Below, in pieces: positions 37,156-45,387 of a stretch of 64,000 nucleotides of DNA (the stretch's first letter is position 1; the number at the start of each line of letters is the position of its first letter). Origin of the DNA: [Leptolyngbya] sp. PCC 7376 (GTDB lineage: Bacteria > Cyanobacteriota > Cyanobacteriia > Cyanobacteriales > MRBY01). Location of the stretch: the NCBI RefSeq assembly GCF_000316605.1, contig NC_019683.1, forward strand, positions 3,332,036 through 3,396,035. The letters are read 5' to 3'. A program made the translations under genes and the position numbers. The notes under the pieces were generated by a model. The model worked only from the letters and a program-made list of their open reading frames with translations. It was not told where the DNA came from and ran no database searches.

Positions 37156-37659
37156 CTATAGATTAAAACTTTGAACGCCGAGGAGATAACTACCTAACCC
37201 TAAAATTGTCAGAATGATGAATACTTGCCAAGCGCGACAGCCACATAGTTGTAAATCAAGATGGCAGAGCATTCCAGCGGAAACCAGCACAAAAAGTTTC
37301 GCAAAATGATGAAACCAGCAAATAATCAAAACAGCAGTGAATGCCCAGCCGAAGACTGACATAAATGCTCTCGTATCGGAGCGTAGCCAACTACCAAACA
37401 GAATTTGGACAATACGTAATGGTGCGGTCAAGATCACCATCAAAATAAAAACGAGTCCAGCCCCAAACCATTGACTCATCCGCAAGGCGATCGCCTCATT
37501 AATATCCCAAAGAAACCATTTTTGGTGGGCTAAAATCCAAGTTTGCCAATCGTCAAATAAACTGCCAGCGATCCAACCAAAGATGCCGTAGGTTAAACAA
37601 AATAAAGTTAGAGAAACCCACGGAATGTCCCGAATTTTGCCTGATGTCAGCCCCAACAT
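37156..37659 (-). CDS. Conserved cyanobacterial-type membrane protein, unknown function
   Basis: 167 aa, not recognised. Four hydrophobic segments are predicted (about residues 15-33, 66-84, 104-125, 145-163), with Trp-rich loops (DDWQTWILAHQKWFLWD). It contains a cysteine cluster CHLDLQLCGCRAW near residue 133. No enzyme motif is present. It reads towards sfsA on the same strand but 105 bp apart. Confidence 0.6.
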   Translation of the reverse strand: MLGLTSGKIRDIPWVSLTLFCLTYGIFGWIAGSLFDDWQTWILAHQKWFLWDINEAIALRMSQWFGAGLVFILMVILTAPLRIVQILFGSWLRSDTRAFMSVFGWAFTAVLIICWFHHFAKLFVLVSAGMLCHLDLQLCGCRAWQVFIILTILGLGSYLLGVQSFNL

Positions 37660-37916
37660 ACTGCAACCTATCTCAATACTTTTGATTTACTGGGAATCGC
37701 ATTAATTCTCTATTTCCCACCATACCAGTCAATCCAAAAACGATTGGCGATCGCCCCTAAGAAAATTTTCTGTAAGTCTGCAAAATATCAAATCAAAACG
37801 TCAGAATTTACGCCTTTATCAAAACTAATATTTTGCTCATTACACTTATCCTTTAACCATGCAAAATTAGGGCAGATCAATTAAGGTAGTAAAAACTCGC
37901 AATCCCTGCCTGAACG

Positions 37917-39104
37917 ATGGTCGCAACGTCACAATACACAGTTACATGGCACAGTGAAATCGCGGATATCCCCAAGGAAGTCTGGGATGCTTTGGCTCAA
38001 CCCCTAAAAACCCCTTTTATGGAATGGGAATGGCTAAACAATATCGAAGTTTCGGGCAGTGTCGGTAACCGTTCTGGGTGGCAAGCCTGTCATTTATCGG
38101 TGAAGCGAGACGGCGAATTTGTGGCGATGGCTCCTCTCTACATTAAGGGTCATAGCTATGGCGAATTTGTATTTGACCATCAGTGGGCGGATTTATCCCA
38201 TCGTTTGGGTCATGAATATTATCCGAAGATGGTGGGGATGACGCCATTTACTCCGGCGGTAGGCTATCGGTTTTTGATTGACCTCAGCGAAGATGAGATG
38301 GAAATTTGTCGGCTGATGGTGGCTGCCATTAATCAATTCTGTGATCGCCACCAAATTTCAGGCTGTAACTTTCTATTTGTTGACTCCGAATGGAAAGAAA
38401 TAATGGAGCAATTAGGCTTTAGTGCTTGGTTACACCACGGTTATATTTGGGGTAATGAAAACTTTGAAACTTTTGATGATTATTTAGCTGTATTTACCTC
38501 GAATCAACGCAAAAATATTAAGCGCGAACGAAAGGCCGTTGATAAAGCTGGCTTGCAGATGAAAATTCTCGCGGGTGATGAAATTCCCGACCATTATTTT
38601 CCGCTAATTTATCGGTTTTATAGTAGTACTTGCGATAAGTTTTTTTGGGGTAGTAAATATCTTACAAAACGTTTTTTCTCGAATCTTGCCACTACCTACC
38701 GTGAACGAGTTGTTCTCGCCACTGCCTATACTGAAAGTGATGATCAGCATCCAGTTGGTTTATCGTTTTGTATCCGCAAAGATGAAAATATGTATGGCCG
38801 ATATTGGGGGGCATTTGATGAATATGATTGTCTCCATTTCGAGGCGTGTTATTACCGACCGATTCAGTGGGCGATCGCCAATGGCATCAAACGCTATGAT
38901 CCTGGTGCAGGCGGCAAACATAAACGGCGGCGTGGTTTCCCGGCTAGAGCGAATTACAGTTTGCATCAGTTTTATCAGCCCCGGATGCAGCAGATTCTCA
39001 ATGCATACATTGGCGAAATCAATGAAATGGAACAGGCTGAAATCGATGCAATCAATCAAGATATGCCGTTCAATAAATCTGAAGTGCAGTTAGATATTTC
39101 CTAG
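37917..39104 (+). CDS. COG3146-type N-acyltransferase (GNAT/FemAB-like)
   Basis: 395 aa. The sequence fits the peptidogalycan biosynthesis/recognition family (DUF482): TPFMEWEWLNNIEVSGSVG near the N-terminus, HQWADLSHRLGHEYYPKM, TPFTPAVGYRFL, FTSNQRKNIKRERKAV, RFYSSTCDKFFWGSKYL, RYWGAFDEYDCLHFEACYY and the C-terminal DPGAGGKHKRRRGFPA. It is predicted to contain two GNAT folds and to transfer an acyl or aminoacyl group. The substrate is unknown. Confidence 0.88.
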   Translation: MVATSQYTVTWHSEIADIPKEVWDALAQPLKTPFMEWEWLNNIEVSGSVGNRSGWQACHLSVKRDGEFVAMAPLYIKGHSYGEFVFDHQWADLSHRLGHEYYPKMVGMTPFTPAVGYRFLIDLSEDEMEICRLMVAAINQFCDRHQISGCNFLFVDSEWKEIMEQLGFSAWLHHGYIWGNENFETFDDYLAVFTSNQRKNIKRERKAVDKAGLQMKILAGDEIPDHYFPLIYRFYSSTCDKFFWGSKYLTKRFFSNLATTYRERVVLATAYTESDDQHPVGLSFCIRKDENMYGRYWGAFDEYDCLHFEACYYRPIQWAIANGIKRYDPGAGGKHKRRRGFPARANYSLHQFYQPRMQQILNAYIGEINEMEQAEIDAINQDMPFNKSEVQLDIS

Positions 39105-39115
39105 ACAAAAATTGC

Positions 39116-39637
39116 TTATTCAATCTCTAGGCGATCGCCAGATCTATCGATTAAAACAATATCCCACTGACCATTCTCTGCAATCTCATAAGCAATCGTA
39201 GAACCATCGGCACTGATGTTTGGATTACGTACTTCTTGGGTCGTATCCCTTGTTAGGTTTCGCTTTTGTTGAAACTCTCGATCGAAGAGATAAATATCCG
39301 ATTCTCCCTGTCTACTAACCCCAAAAACAATATAGCGTCCATCTTCAGAAATCGAGGGTTGCGATGCAATTTCATTCAGTGAATTTAAGCCAGGTAAAAG
39401 AACTGTTTGGCGAGTATCAATCTCAAATAAATAAATATCCTGTGAGCCGTTGCGATCCGAAGCAAAAACAATATATTTACTGGCCACTTCGGGGTCAAGT
39501 TCGATGGATCGGCTATTAAGACTGCGCCCCCCCGGATCGAGCGGAAAATTGATAATGCGGGTTGAGCCTGCGCAACTGGATAAGGCGAAGGTAGTGCCGA
39601 GGAGAAGAATAAATGTTTGAAAACGGAGGTGTGACAT
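39116..39637 (-). CDS. TolB-like WD40/PD40-repeat lipoprotein
   Basis: 173 aa. A short signal sequence ends in a lipobox LSSC, so the protein is probably lipid-anchored. It contains three beta-propeller repeats of the TolB type: YIVFASDRNGSQDIYLFEID, YIVFGVSRQGESDIYLFDR and TIAYEIAENGQWDIVLIDR. It is far shorter than TolB and lacks its N-terminal domain, so it may form an incomplete propeller or oligomerise. It converges on the acyltransferase gene with 11 bp between the stops. Confidence 0.8.
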   Translation of the reverse strand: MSHLRFQTFILLLGTTFALSSCAGSTRIINFPLDPGGRSLNSRSIELDPEVASKYIVFASDRNGSQDIYLFEIDTRQTVLLPGLNSLNEIASQPSISEDGRYIVFGVSRQGESDIYLFDREFQQKRNLTRDTTQEVRNPNISADGSTIAYEIAENGQWDIVLIDRSGDRLEIE

Positions 39638-39804
39638 CCGATCGTTTCGATAGTCCTCTTTTTAGTTTACGGTGCAGGGCGATCGCCCCTCCAGAAAGCG
39701 CGATAAATTTCAATATTTTTAGAGGCAAAAATCCATCAAAAATTCGCAATTACAGAATCAGCTTACTTATATAATGCGTGTCAATAAGACATTAGAGAAA
39801 CGCG

Positions 39805-41334
39805 ATGTTATCAAGGGTTTGGAGCGCGACCATTGTAGGGGTAGATGCCCTGAAAGTGGCCGTGGAAGTGGATATTTCTGGCGGCCTGCCAAAGATGATT
39901 ATTGTTGGGTTGCCTGATGCTGCTGTCCAAGAATCCAGAGAACGAGTGAAAGCCGCGATTAAAAATGCTGATTTTGGCTTTCCTGTCCGCAAAATTTTGG
40001 TGAATCTCGCTCCTGCCGACCTCCGCAAAGAAGGGCCAAGCTTTGACCTCCCGATGGCTATCGGTATCCTCGCTGCGACAGAACAAGTTGATTTGACGGT
40101 ATTGGATGATTTTTTATTCCTTGGGGAATTGTCATTGGATGGCACATTACGGACGGTGGCAGGCGTTTTGCCGATTGCAGCGGCAGCAAAACGGCTTGGC
40201 ATTAAAAGGATGGTCGTACCTAAATCCAATGCTGAGGAAGCTTCTGTGGTGGAAGGTTTAGCGGTGTATGGTTGCAATGATTTAAAGGAAGTTGTTGAGT
40301 TGTTGGCCGATCCCAAAGCCCATAAACCCATTCAGTCTGATATGCGCCAAGCGATTCGGCGATCGCACTATTTTGTGCCCGATTTAAAAGATGTTAAAGG
40401 TCAAACCCATGCCAGACGAGCCTTAGAAATTGCGGCAGCGGGTGGCCATAATCTGATTTTTGTGGGGCCACCGGGTAGCGGAAAAACCATGTTGGCAAGG
40501 CGATTACCGGGGATTTTGCCACAGCTCAGTTTTGACGAGGCCTTAGAAGTTTCGCAAATTCATTCGGTGGCAGGTTTGCTCAAAGATCGAGGTACTCTCG
40601 TAACCGCTCGACCGTTTCGTTGTCCACACCATTCCGCGTCGGGGCCTTCATTGGTGGGTGGGGGCAGTTTTCCACGACCCGGTGAAATTTCTTTAGCCCA
40701 TCGAGGAGTTTTGTTTTTGGATGAACTCACTGAGTTTAAACGCAACGTTCTCGAATTTTTACGACAGCCCCTTGAAGATGGTTTTGTGACGATTTCCCGA
40801 ACGCGACAATCAGTAGAATTTCCGGCGCAGTTTACCCTTGTCGCGAGTACAAATCCCTGTCCCTGTGGATATTTTGGTGATCCGATTCAAGCTTGTAGTT
40901 GTAGTCCGCGATCGCGGGAGCAATATTGGGCAAAACTATCGGGGCCATTGATGGATCGTATTGATTTGCAGGTGGCAGTCAATCGTCTCAAGCCTGAAGA
41001 AATGATGCAGCAGAGCACTGGGGAAGAATCAAAGCCTGTGTCAGAAAGGGTAAATAATGCACGACAAATTGCCAACAAAAGGTTTAAAGACAACTCAAAA
41101 ATTCACTGCAATTCAGAAATGAAATCAGCAGATTTACGAGAACATTGTGCACTAGATGATGCCAGCCGAAATCTCCTTGAAAACGCTATCCGAAAATTAG
41201 GTTTGTCAGCGCGGGCGATGGATCGAATTCTCAAAGTTTCCCGTACGATCGCCGACCTTGCTTCAGCTCCAAATATCCAAACGGCGCATATTGCTGAAGC
41301 CATCCAATATCGCACCATTGATCGTATGACTTAG
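39805..41334 (+). CDS. ComM/YifB-family AAA+ ATPase
   Basis: 509 aa, full length. An N-terminal Lon-protease-like (ChlI_N) fold contains GLPDAAVQESRERVKAAI. The AAA+ core has Walker A GPPGSGKTML and Walker B LFLDELTEF, with sensor region ASTNPCPCG. The C-terminal Mg-chelatase-like domain ends in SARAMDRILKVSRTIADLA. In naturally transformable bacteria ComM is a hexameric helicase that extends branch migration during integration of donor DNA. Many related cyanobacteria are transformable. Confidence 0.94.
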   Translation: MLSRVWSATIVGVDALKVAVEVDISGGLPKMIIVGLPDAAVQESRERVKAAIKNADFGFPVRKILVNLAPADLRKEGPSFDLPMAIGILAATEQVDLTVLDDFLFLGELSLDGTLRTVAGVLPIAAAAKRLGIKRMVVPKSNAEEASVVEGLAVYGCNDLKEVVELLADPKAHKPIQSDMRQAIRRSHYFVPDLKDVKGQTHARRALEIAAAGGHNLIFVGPPGSGKTMLARRLPGILPQLSFDEALEVSQIHSVAGLLKDRGTLVTARPFRCPHHSASGPSLVGGGSFPRPGEISLAHRGVLFLDELTEFKRNVLEFLRQPLEDGFVTISRTRQSVEFPAQFTLVASTNPCPCGYFGDPIQACSCSPRSREQYWAKLSGPLMDRIDLQVAVNRLKPEEMMQQSTGEESKPVSERVNNARQIANKRFKDNSKIHCNSEMKSADLREHCALDDASRNLLENAIRKLGLSARAMDRILKVSRTIADLASAPNIQTAHIAEAIQYRTIDRMT

Positions 41335-41818
41335 GTTGATTTATGAGTTCTTACCAAGGAAGAATGTCGCCATTTGCGTGCCAAAATGTCCCCGTATTAT
41401 CGAGATTAAGATTATCAATATGTGCGAGTAAACCCTCGACAGATTGTTTGGGTGTAATGCCCCTTTGATTAAAATTAGTCATTCTTGTTTGGACTAACCC
41501 CGGATGAAGAATCGCTACAGAAATACCGCGTGGTTTGAGATCAATTGCCAAAGATTTTCCAGCCATAGAAACGGCAACTTTTGACATTCTATAGCCATAG
41601 GAACTGCCTGATGTGTTGTCCTCAATTGACCCCATTCGACTGGTCATAATAATTATTTTTGCGTTTTCAGCGAGGTTAGGAAGGAGTGCCGCAGTAAAGC
41701 GTAATGTGCCAATGGCATTAACTTCAAATTGGCGTCGAATGCTTTCAAAATCTAAGTTCTCAAGGCTATTACGCTCGACGATCGCCGCATTATTAATCAG
41801 CACATCGATGGGAATGTC

Positions 41819-42613
41819 GGTAGTGGTGCACTAGTAATGGTTGTGGAAGAATAGGGGCAAGATTAAACGTCAAGTCTCACCGTGCTCACTTGCCCTCAAT
41901 GTCAGTCTCCCAGCACCATTAAATATGGTCACACCCATTCGGGAAAGCAGCGCTATCGTTGCCATGAATGTGGTCGCCAGTTTGTGGAACATCCTGCCCA
42001 CCCTCCCATTGCAACTGACACTCGTCAATTGATTGACCGTCTCCTATTAGAACGTCTCTCTCTCGCTGGTATCACTCGTGCCACAGGGGTCTCTCTGCGC
42101 TGGCTACAGTACTATGTCAATGCCAAATTAGAGACTGTGCCTCACGAGTTACCTGTGACTCAAAAAAAAGAGGGCAACTGACCATCGAAATGGATGAATT
42201 GTGGTCTTTTGTCGGTAGTAAAGGTGAGAAAGCATGGATTTGGCTGGCTCTTGACCGAGACACCCGAGAGGTGGTGGGATATGCCATCGGAGACCGTAGT
42301 CAAAAGACTGCGAAACAATTATGGGATTCTCTGCCTCCTGTGTATCGTCAGTGTGCGCTGGTCTACACCGATTATTGGGATGCCTATGGCTGTGTCTTAC
42401 CGAGTAAACGTCATCGAGTTGTGGGCAAGGAGACTGGACAAACAAATCATATTGAGAGATTCAACAACACTCTACGTCAGAGAACGTCCCGCTTAGTCCG
42501 TCAGGCACTTTCCTTCTCGAAGAAGTGGGAAAACCACATTGGAGCAGTGGTCTATTTTCTCAGACACTATAATCTCTCTCTTCAGTTATGACCATTACTT
42601 GTGCATCACTACC
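41819..42613. mobile_element. IS1-family insertion sequence, apparently intact
   Basis: 795 bp, flanked by the 9-bp direct repeat GGGAATGTC (41810-41818 and 42614-42622), the target duplication typical of IS1. The imperfect terminal inverted repeats begin GGTAGTGGTGCACTAGTAATGG on the left and, on the reverse strand at the right end, GGTAGTGATGCACAAGTAATGG. It carries two overlapping transposase frames. Confidence 0.95.
41882..42591 (+). CDS. IS1-type transposase, made by -1 frameshifting
   Basis: The first frame (41882-42181, 99 aa) is the InsA-like DNA-binding part, with a zinc-finger pair CPQC and CHEC and a helix-turn-helix. The second (ATG-initiated part 42190-42591, 133 aa) is the InsB-like catalytic part, with Asp in MDELWSF, Asp in YTDYWDAYG and Glu in NHIERFNNTLRQR. 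The two are offset by -1, with a run of eight A at 42162-42169 just before the first stop. Slippage there gives a single protein of about 236 aa, as in IS1. Confidence 0.9.
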
Positions 42614-42883
42614 GGGAATGTCTTGTAATTTTTTCGCTAAAGTCTGTACGGATTCTTCAGAAGTAATATCAACTCCAGTTTCTATCTGGATGCCTAACTC
42701 TTCTAACTCTGAAGAACTCTCACGACAGATGGCGATCGCCTGATCACCACGTGCGCTGATTTGACGGCAATATTCCAAACCGATACCACGATTTGCGCCT
42801 GTGATGAGATAGGTTGCCATAAACTTTCCCTTGGCATTTAGTCTGTCTAATCATAATGGCAACAAGAGTCTATCCGAAGAGCG

Positions 42884-43522
42884 TCATATGGATTCAATAG
42901 GTAATGTCTTGGTTTTGGGTTGGAGATAACCGAGAGCAATGCTTGTAACTAACCCGAAGATTGTGCCTCCAATCACCCCTGTGATCAGGGATAAATGAAC
43001 GGGTAAAATCGTATCCGATGAGGAAAGGGATTCTGTGAAGAGTCCCGTGATGATAAAGCTCGAAAGTGACCAGGCGATCGCCCGCCCAGCGATATTGACG
43101 AAACCCCATAGTCGAAGATCTTGTGCGTGGAAAAACAAGACGAATGATTGGGCGAGACTGATACCTAGCCCAACAAAACTCCCGAAGATTAAACAAATTA
43201 TTTCTGCGGAAGCAGGATTAAGAAATTCGAGATAGTTAAACATTACAAATAGAGCGCCCCAAATCCCTGCATACCCTCCCAGGATGTTTGCAAGTATCCA
43301 TTGCCAATAGCGTAATTTGGGAAGTTTGTTTTTTAGGGTGATCGCCTGACAGATTCCGGTAATACTCCCAACGATTAATCCCGATAACCACAACATTTCG
43401 ATATTGAAATCAGAGATTTTTGCTGATAGACAAATCGTCGTTGCAATACCAAAACCAAGCGCGTTAAAACCAACCCATTGCCGAAATAGCTTGGGCTCTA
43501 AACTAAACTTTTGCCGAGCCAT
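42884..43522 (-). CDS. Membrane protein of unknown function
   Basis: 212 aa, not recognised. A short basic N-terminus (MARQKFSLEPKLFRQWV) is followed by about six hydrophobic segments rich in Gly and Ala; the pattern GSITGICQAITL, GSFVGLGISLAQS and GVIGGTIFGLVTSIALGYLQ recurs, suggesting internal duplication of two-helix units. No charged catalytic residues occur within the membrane segments. It lies upstream of the broken dehydrogenase on the same strand, 63 bp away. Confidence 0.6.
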   Translation of the reverse strand: MARQKFSLEPKLFRQWVGFNALGFGIATTICLSAKISDFNIEMLWLSGLIVGSITGICQAITLKNKLPKLRYWQWILANILGGYAGIWGALFVMFNYLEFLNPASAEIICLIFGSFVGLGISLAQSFVLFFHAQDLRLWGFVNIAGRAIAWSLSSFIITGLFTESLSSSDTILPVHLSLITGVIGGTIFGLVTSIALGYLQPKTKTLPIESI

Positions 43523-43590
43523 TAGACCTCTTGATAGAGAGATTAGAAAATGAATTTATCGAGGCGATCGCCTAAAACATCAAAACGAAA

Positions 43591-44913
43591 CTATGGCATT
43601 TCGAAGATTAGACTCACTTTTTGATTTCGACCAAAATCAATGCGATCGCCATTTTTGATCGTCGTTTTTTGTTTTGGTGCTAATTGCTGGCCATTAACGA
43701 AGGTGCCATTAGAACTGCCAACATCGAGGAGATAATACTCTTGACCATTTTCCGTCCAGAGATTGGCATGCATCCGCGACACCACATCACCATCTGGATA
43801 GCGCGACAGATCAATTTCTGTCGTGACTTGATCATTAGGCTTACCAATATGAACAATCGAGGTATCGGGAATCGGTAAAAGACTGCCCGTTTGCACATGG
43901 CGAAGTTGGGGACGAATAGACTGCATTCTGGTTTCGCCTGCAACTTCTTGGATCGCTTGCATCCGCGTTCCCTCATCCATTGAAATCGTTGCAGCTTCTA
44001 GGGCAGGCATCCCCAGCTCTTCTTTGACGGCGACATGGGCATCCCGAATTAGATGAGTGGCGACCGTTTGAATACCTGTATGTTCAAAATAGTTTGTGGT
44101 TTGGTCGAGAAAAGCTGCGACAAAATCGAGATTATCATCCGCAAATTTAATAAAGCTGCCAACATGACCAAACACAGAACTCTGGGTTACCCCCGTCTGA
44201 TCAATAAGTTCCTGCATCCAATCCCTTACCGCTTCAAAGTTTTCGCTGAGGAAACTGATTTTAGACTTATTGTCATCACCGGGCAATGCAGAACCGAGAA
44301 CGGTATAGCCAGTGTTTTGTTGAATTTCTGATTGATCAGAACTGCCAACAAAATTATGAACTTTTTCGAGAAAGTCAGGGCCGAGAGGTAATAAGCCATC
44401 GACACAAACAAGGGTTGCCATACGTACTAGTGCTGCACCTTGATAGTTCTCGCGAAGAGCCTGCACAAAGAGTTTGGGATTTGCCTTAGGAATGCCGTTG
44501 AGTTTGCAATAGGCCAGGATTTCAACGGAAATTTTTAAGATAAGATCAATGGTCTGGCTGGTGTCGGCTTTCGGAGTGATTTTTTCGAGAAAACCCAACA
44601 ATCCAATTTTCTCACCAATTTTATTTGCTAGTGCCGCTGTCCCAAGGGCTGTGTCAGCTTTATCAATGGTTTGGTAGAGGGAAATAGCGCCTTTATAGCC
44701 ATTTTTTTTGTCGTCATACAGGGCGATCGCCTTATCTCGAACACGCTGTACCATTGCCGGATCTGTTTCTTTGGTGATGGAACGAATCGCATCGTCAAAG
44801 CTGTTGACATTTACCCACTCGCCGGGGAAGACAAAATCTAGAGCATTTAAAACTTTTGTGGTGATATTGTCCTCAGGGAGCTGATCAACTAAGGTCACAA
44901 TCGATTTTGCCAT
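43591..44913 (-). CDS. FHA-domain protein with a novel helical N-terminal region
   Basis: 440 aa. The C-terminal FHA domain (about 345-440) has the phosphothreonine-binding residues in place: R-Y/D-G-D-V-V-S-R-M-H-A, then LLDVGSSNGTFVNG and NGDRIDFG. The N-terminal 300 residues are helical and match nothing I know; they contain a near-repeat RMQAIQE / RMQSIRP just before the FHA domain, whose Thr residues could be phosphorylation targets. It is probably a cytoplasmic signalling adaptor reading Ser/Thr kinase output. No kinase is adjacent. Confidence 0.85.
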   Translation of the reverse strand: MAKSIVTLVDQLPEDNITTKVLNALDFVFPGEWVNVNSFDDAIRSITKETDPAMVQRVRDKAIALYDDKKNGYKGAISLYQTIDKADTALGTAALANKIGEKIGLLGFLEKITPKADTSQTIDLILKISVEILAYCKLNGIPKANPKLFVQALRENYQGAALVRMATLVCVDGLLPLGPDFLEKVHNFVGSSDQSEIQQNTGYTVLGSALPGDDNKSKISFLSENFEAVRDWMQELIDQTGVTQSSVFGHVGSFIKFADDNLDFVAAFLDQTTNYFEHTGIQTVATHLIRDAHVAVKEELGMPALEAATISMDEGTRMQAIQEVAGETRMQSIRPQLRHVQTGSLLPIPDTSIVHIGKPNDQVTTEIDLSRYPDGDVVSRMHANLWTENGQEYYLLDVGSSNGTFVNGQQLAPKQKTTIKNGDRIDFGRNQKVSLIFEMP

Positions 44914-45387
44914 GGTCGTCTTTTAATATTCCGTGAAATAAACAGTTGTCGAAAGTATGTTGAGGCACCATAGAAATGCTTTGATTTCAGCCTGCACCTC
45001 TTTGCCAATGCTAGCACCAGATTTTTTGGCGATCGCCTTGGACGTTTGTATAGAAATAATTCAAAGTTGATGCGCGCCATTCCTGAAAATCCTGTGGCTT
45101 TCCCTATTCACCATCGATATTCTCGATCAATGAAGTCGTCTATTGGATGATCGCCCGGGTTTAAGGTCTTGGTGGCGAACTGAAACTGATGTTTACTATG
45201 GAAGAATTGCCTAATGTATTGAATAATACCGTTGATATACTGGGGTAAGGACGTGATTTCAATTCATAATTTCACGAAGAGCTCAGTCGTCTCGCGGAAC
45301 TTATCTGGCAAAACTTTAGTCAAAAATTCCGACTTTCTCTCTCAAGCTTGAAGTAATTCTATGTATCAGTACGTGGCGATCTGATTT
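44914..45387. other. Gene-free region between the FHA and hybrid kinase genes
   Basis: 474 bp containing the promoters of two divergent genes. Short frames exist but show no recognisable protein. HIP1-type sites occur near 45030. No strong hairpin or RNA structure was recognised. Confidence 0.4.

Larger units (their letters stand above)
41351..42820 (-). pseudogene. Short-chain dehydrogenase interrupted by an IS1-family insertion
   Basis: The N-terminal half runs from 42820 to 42614 (TGANRGIG cofactor-binding motif near residue 7). The C-terminal half runs from 41818 to 41351 (NNAAI, the catalytic SYGYRMSK region with Tyr-x-x-x-Lys, LHPGLVQT). Removing the 795-bp IS and one copy of the 9-bp duplication restores one open frame of about 221 aa, reading LQDIP-IDVLINNAA through the junction. 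Both halves are otherwise intact, so the insertion is recent. The uninterrupted gene would encode an NAD(P)-dependent oxidoreductase of unknown substrate. Confidence 0.93.

Noticed and set aside
41613-42032. Extra small plus-strand frames across the IS1 left end
   Set aside because: They cross the insertion border or shadow the transposase and the broken dehydrogenase.
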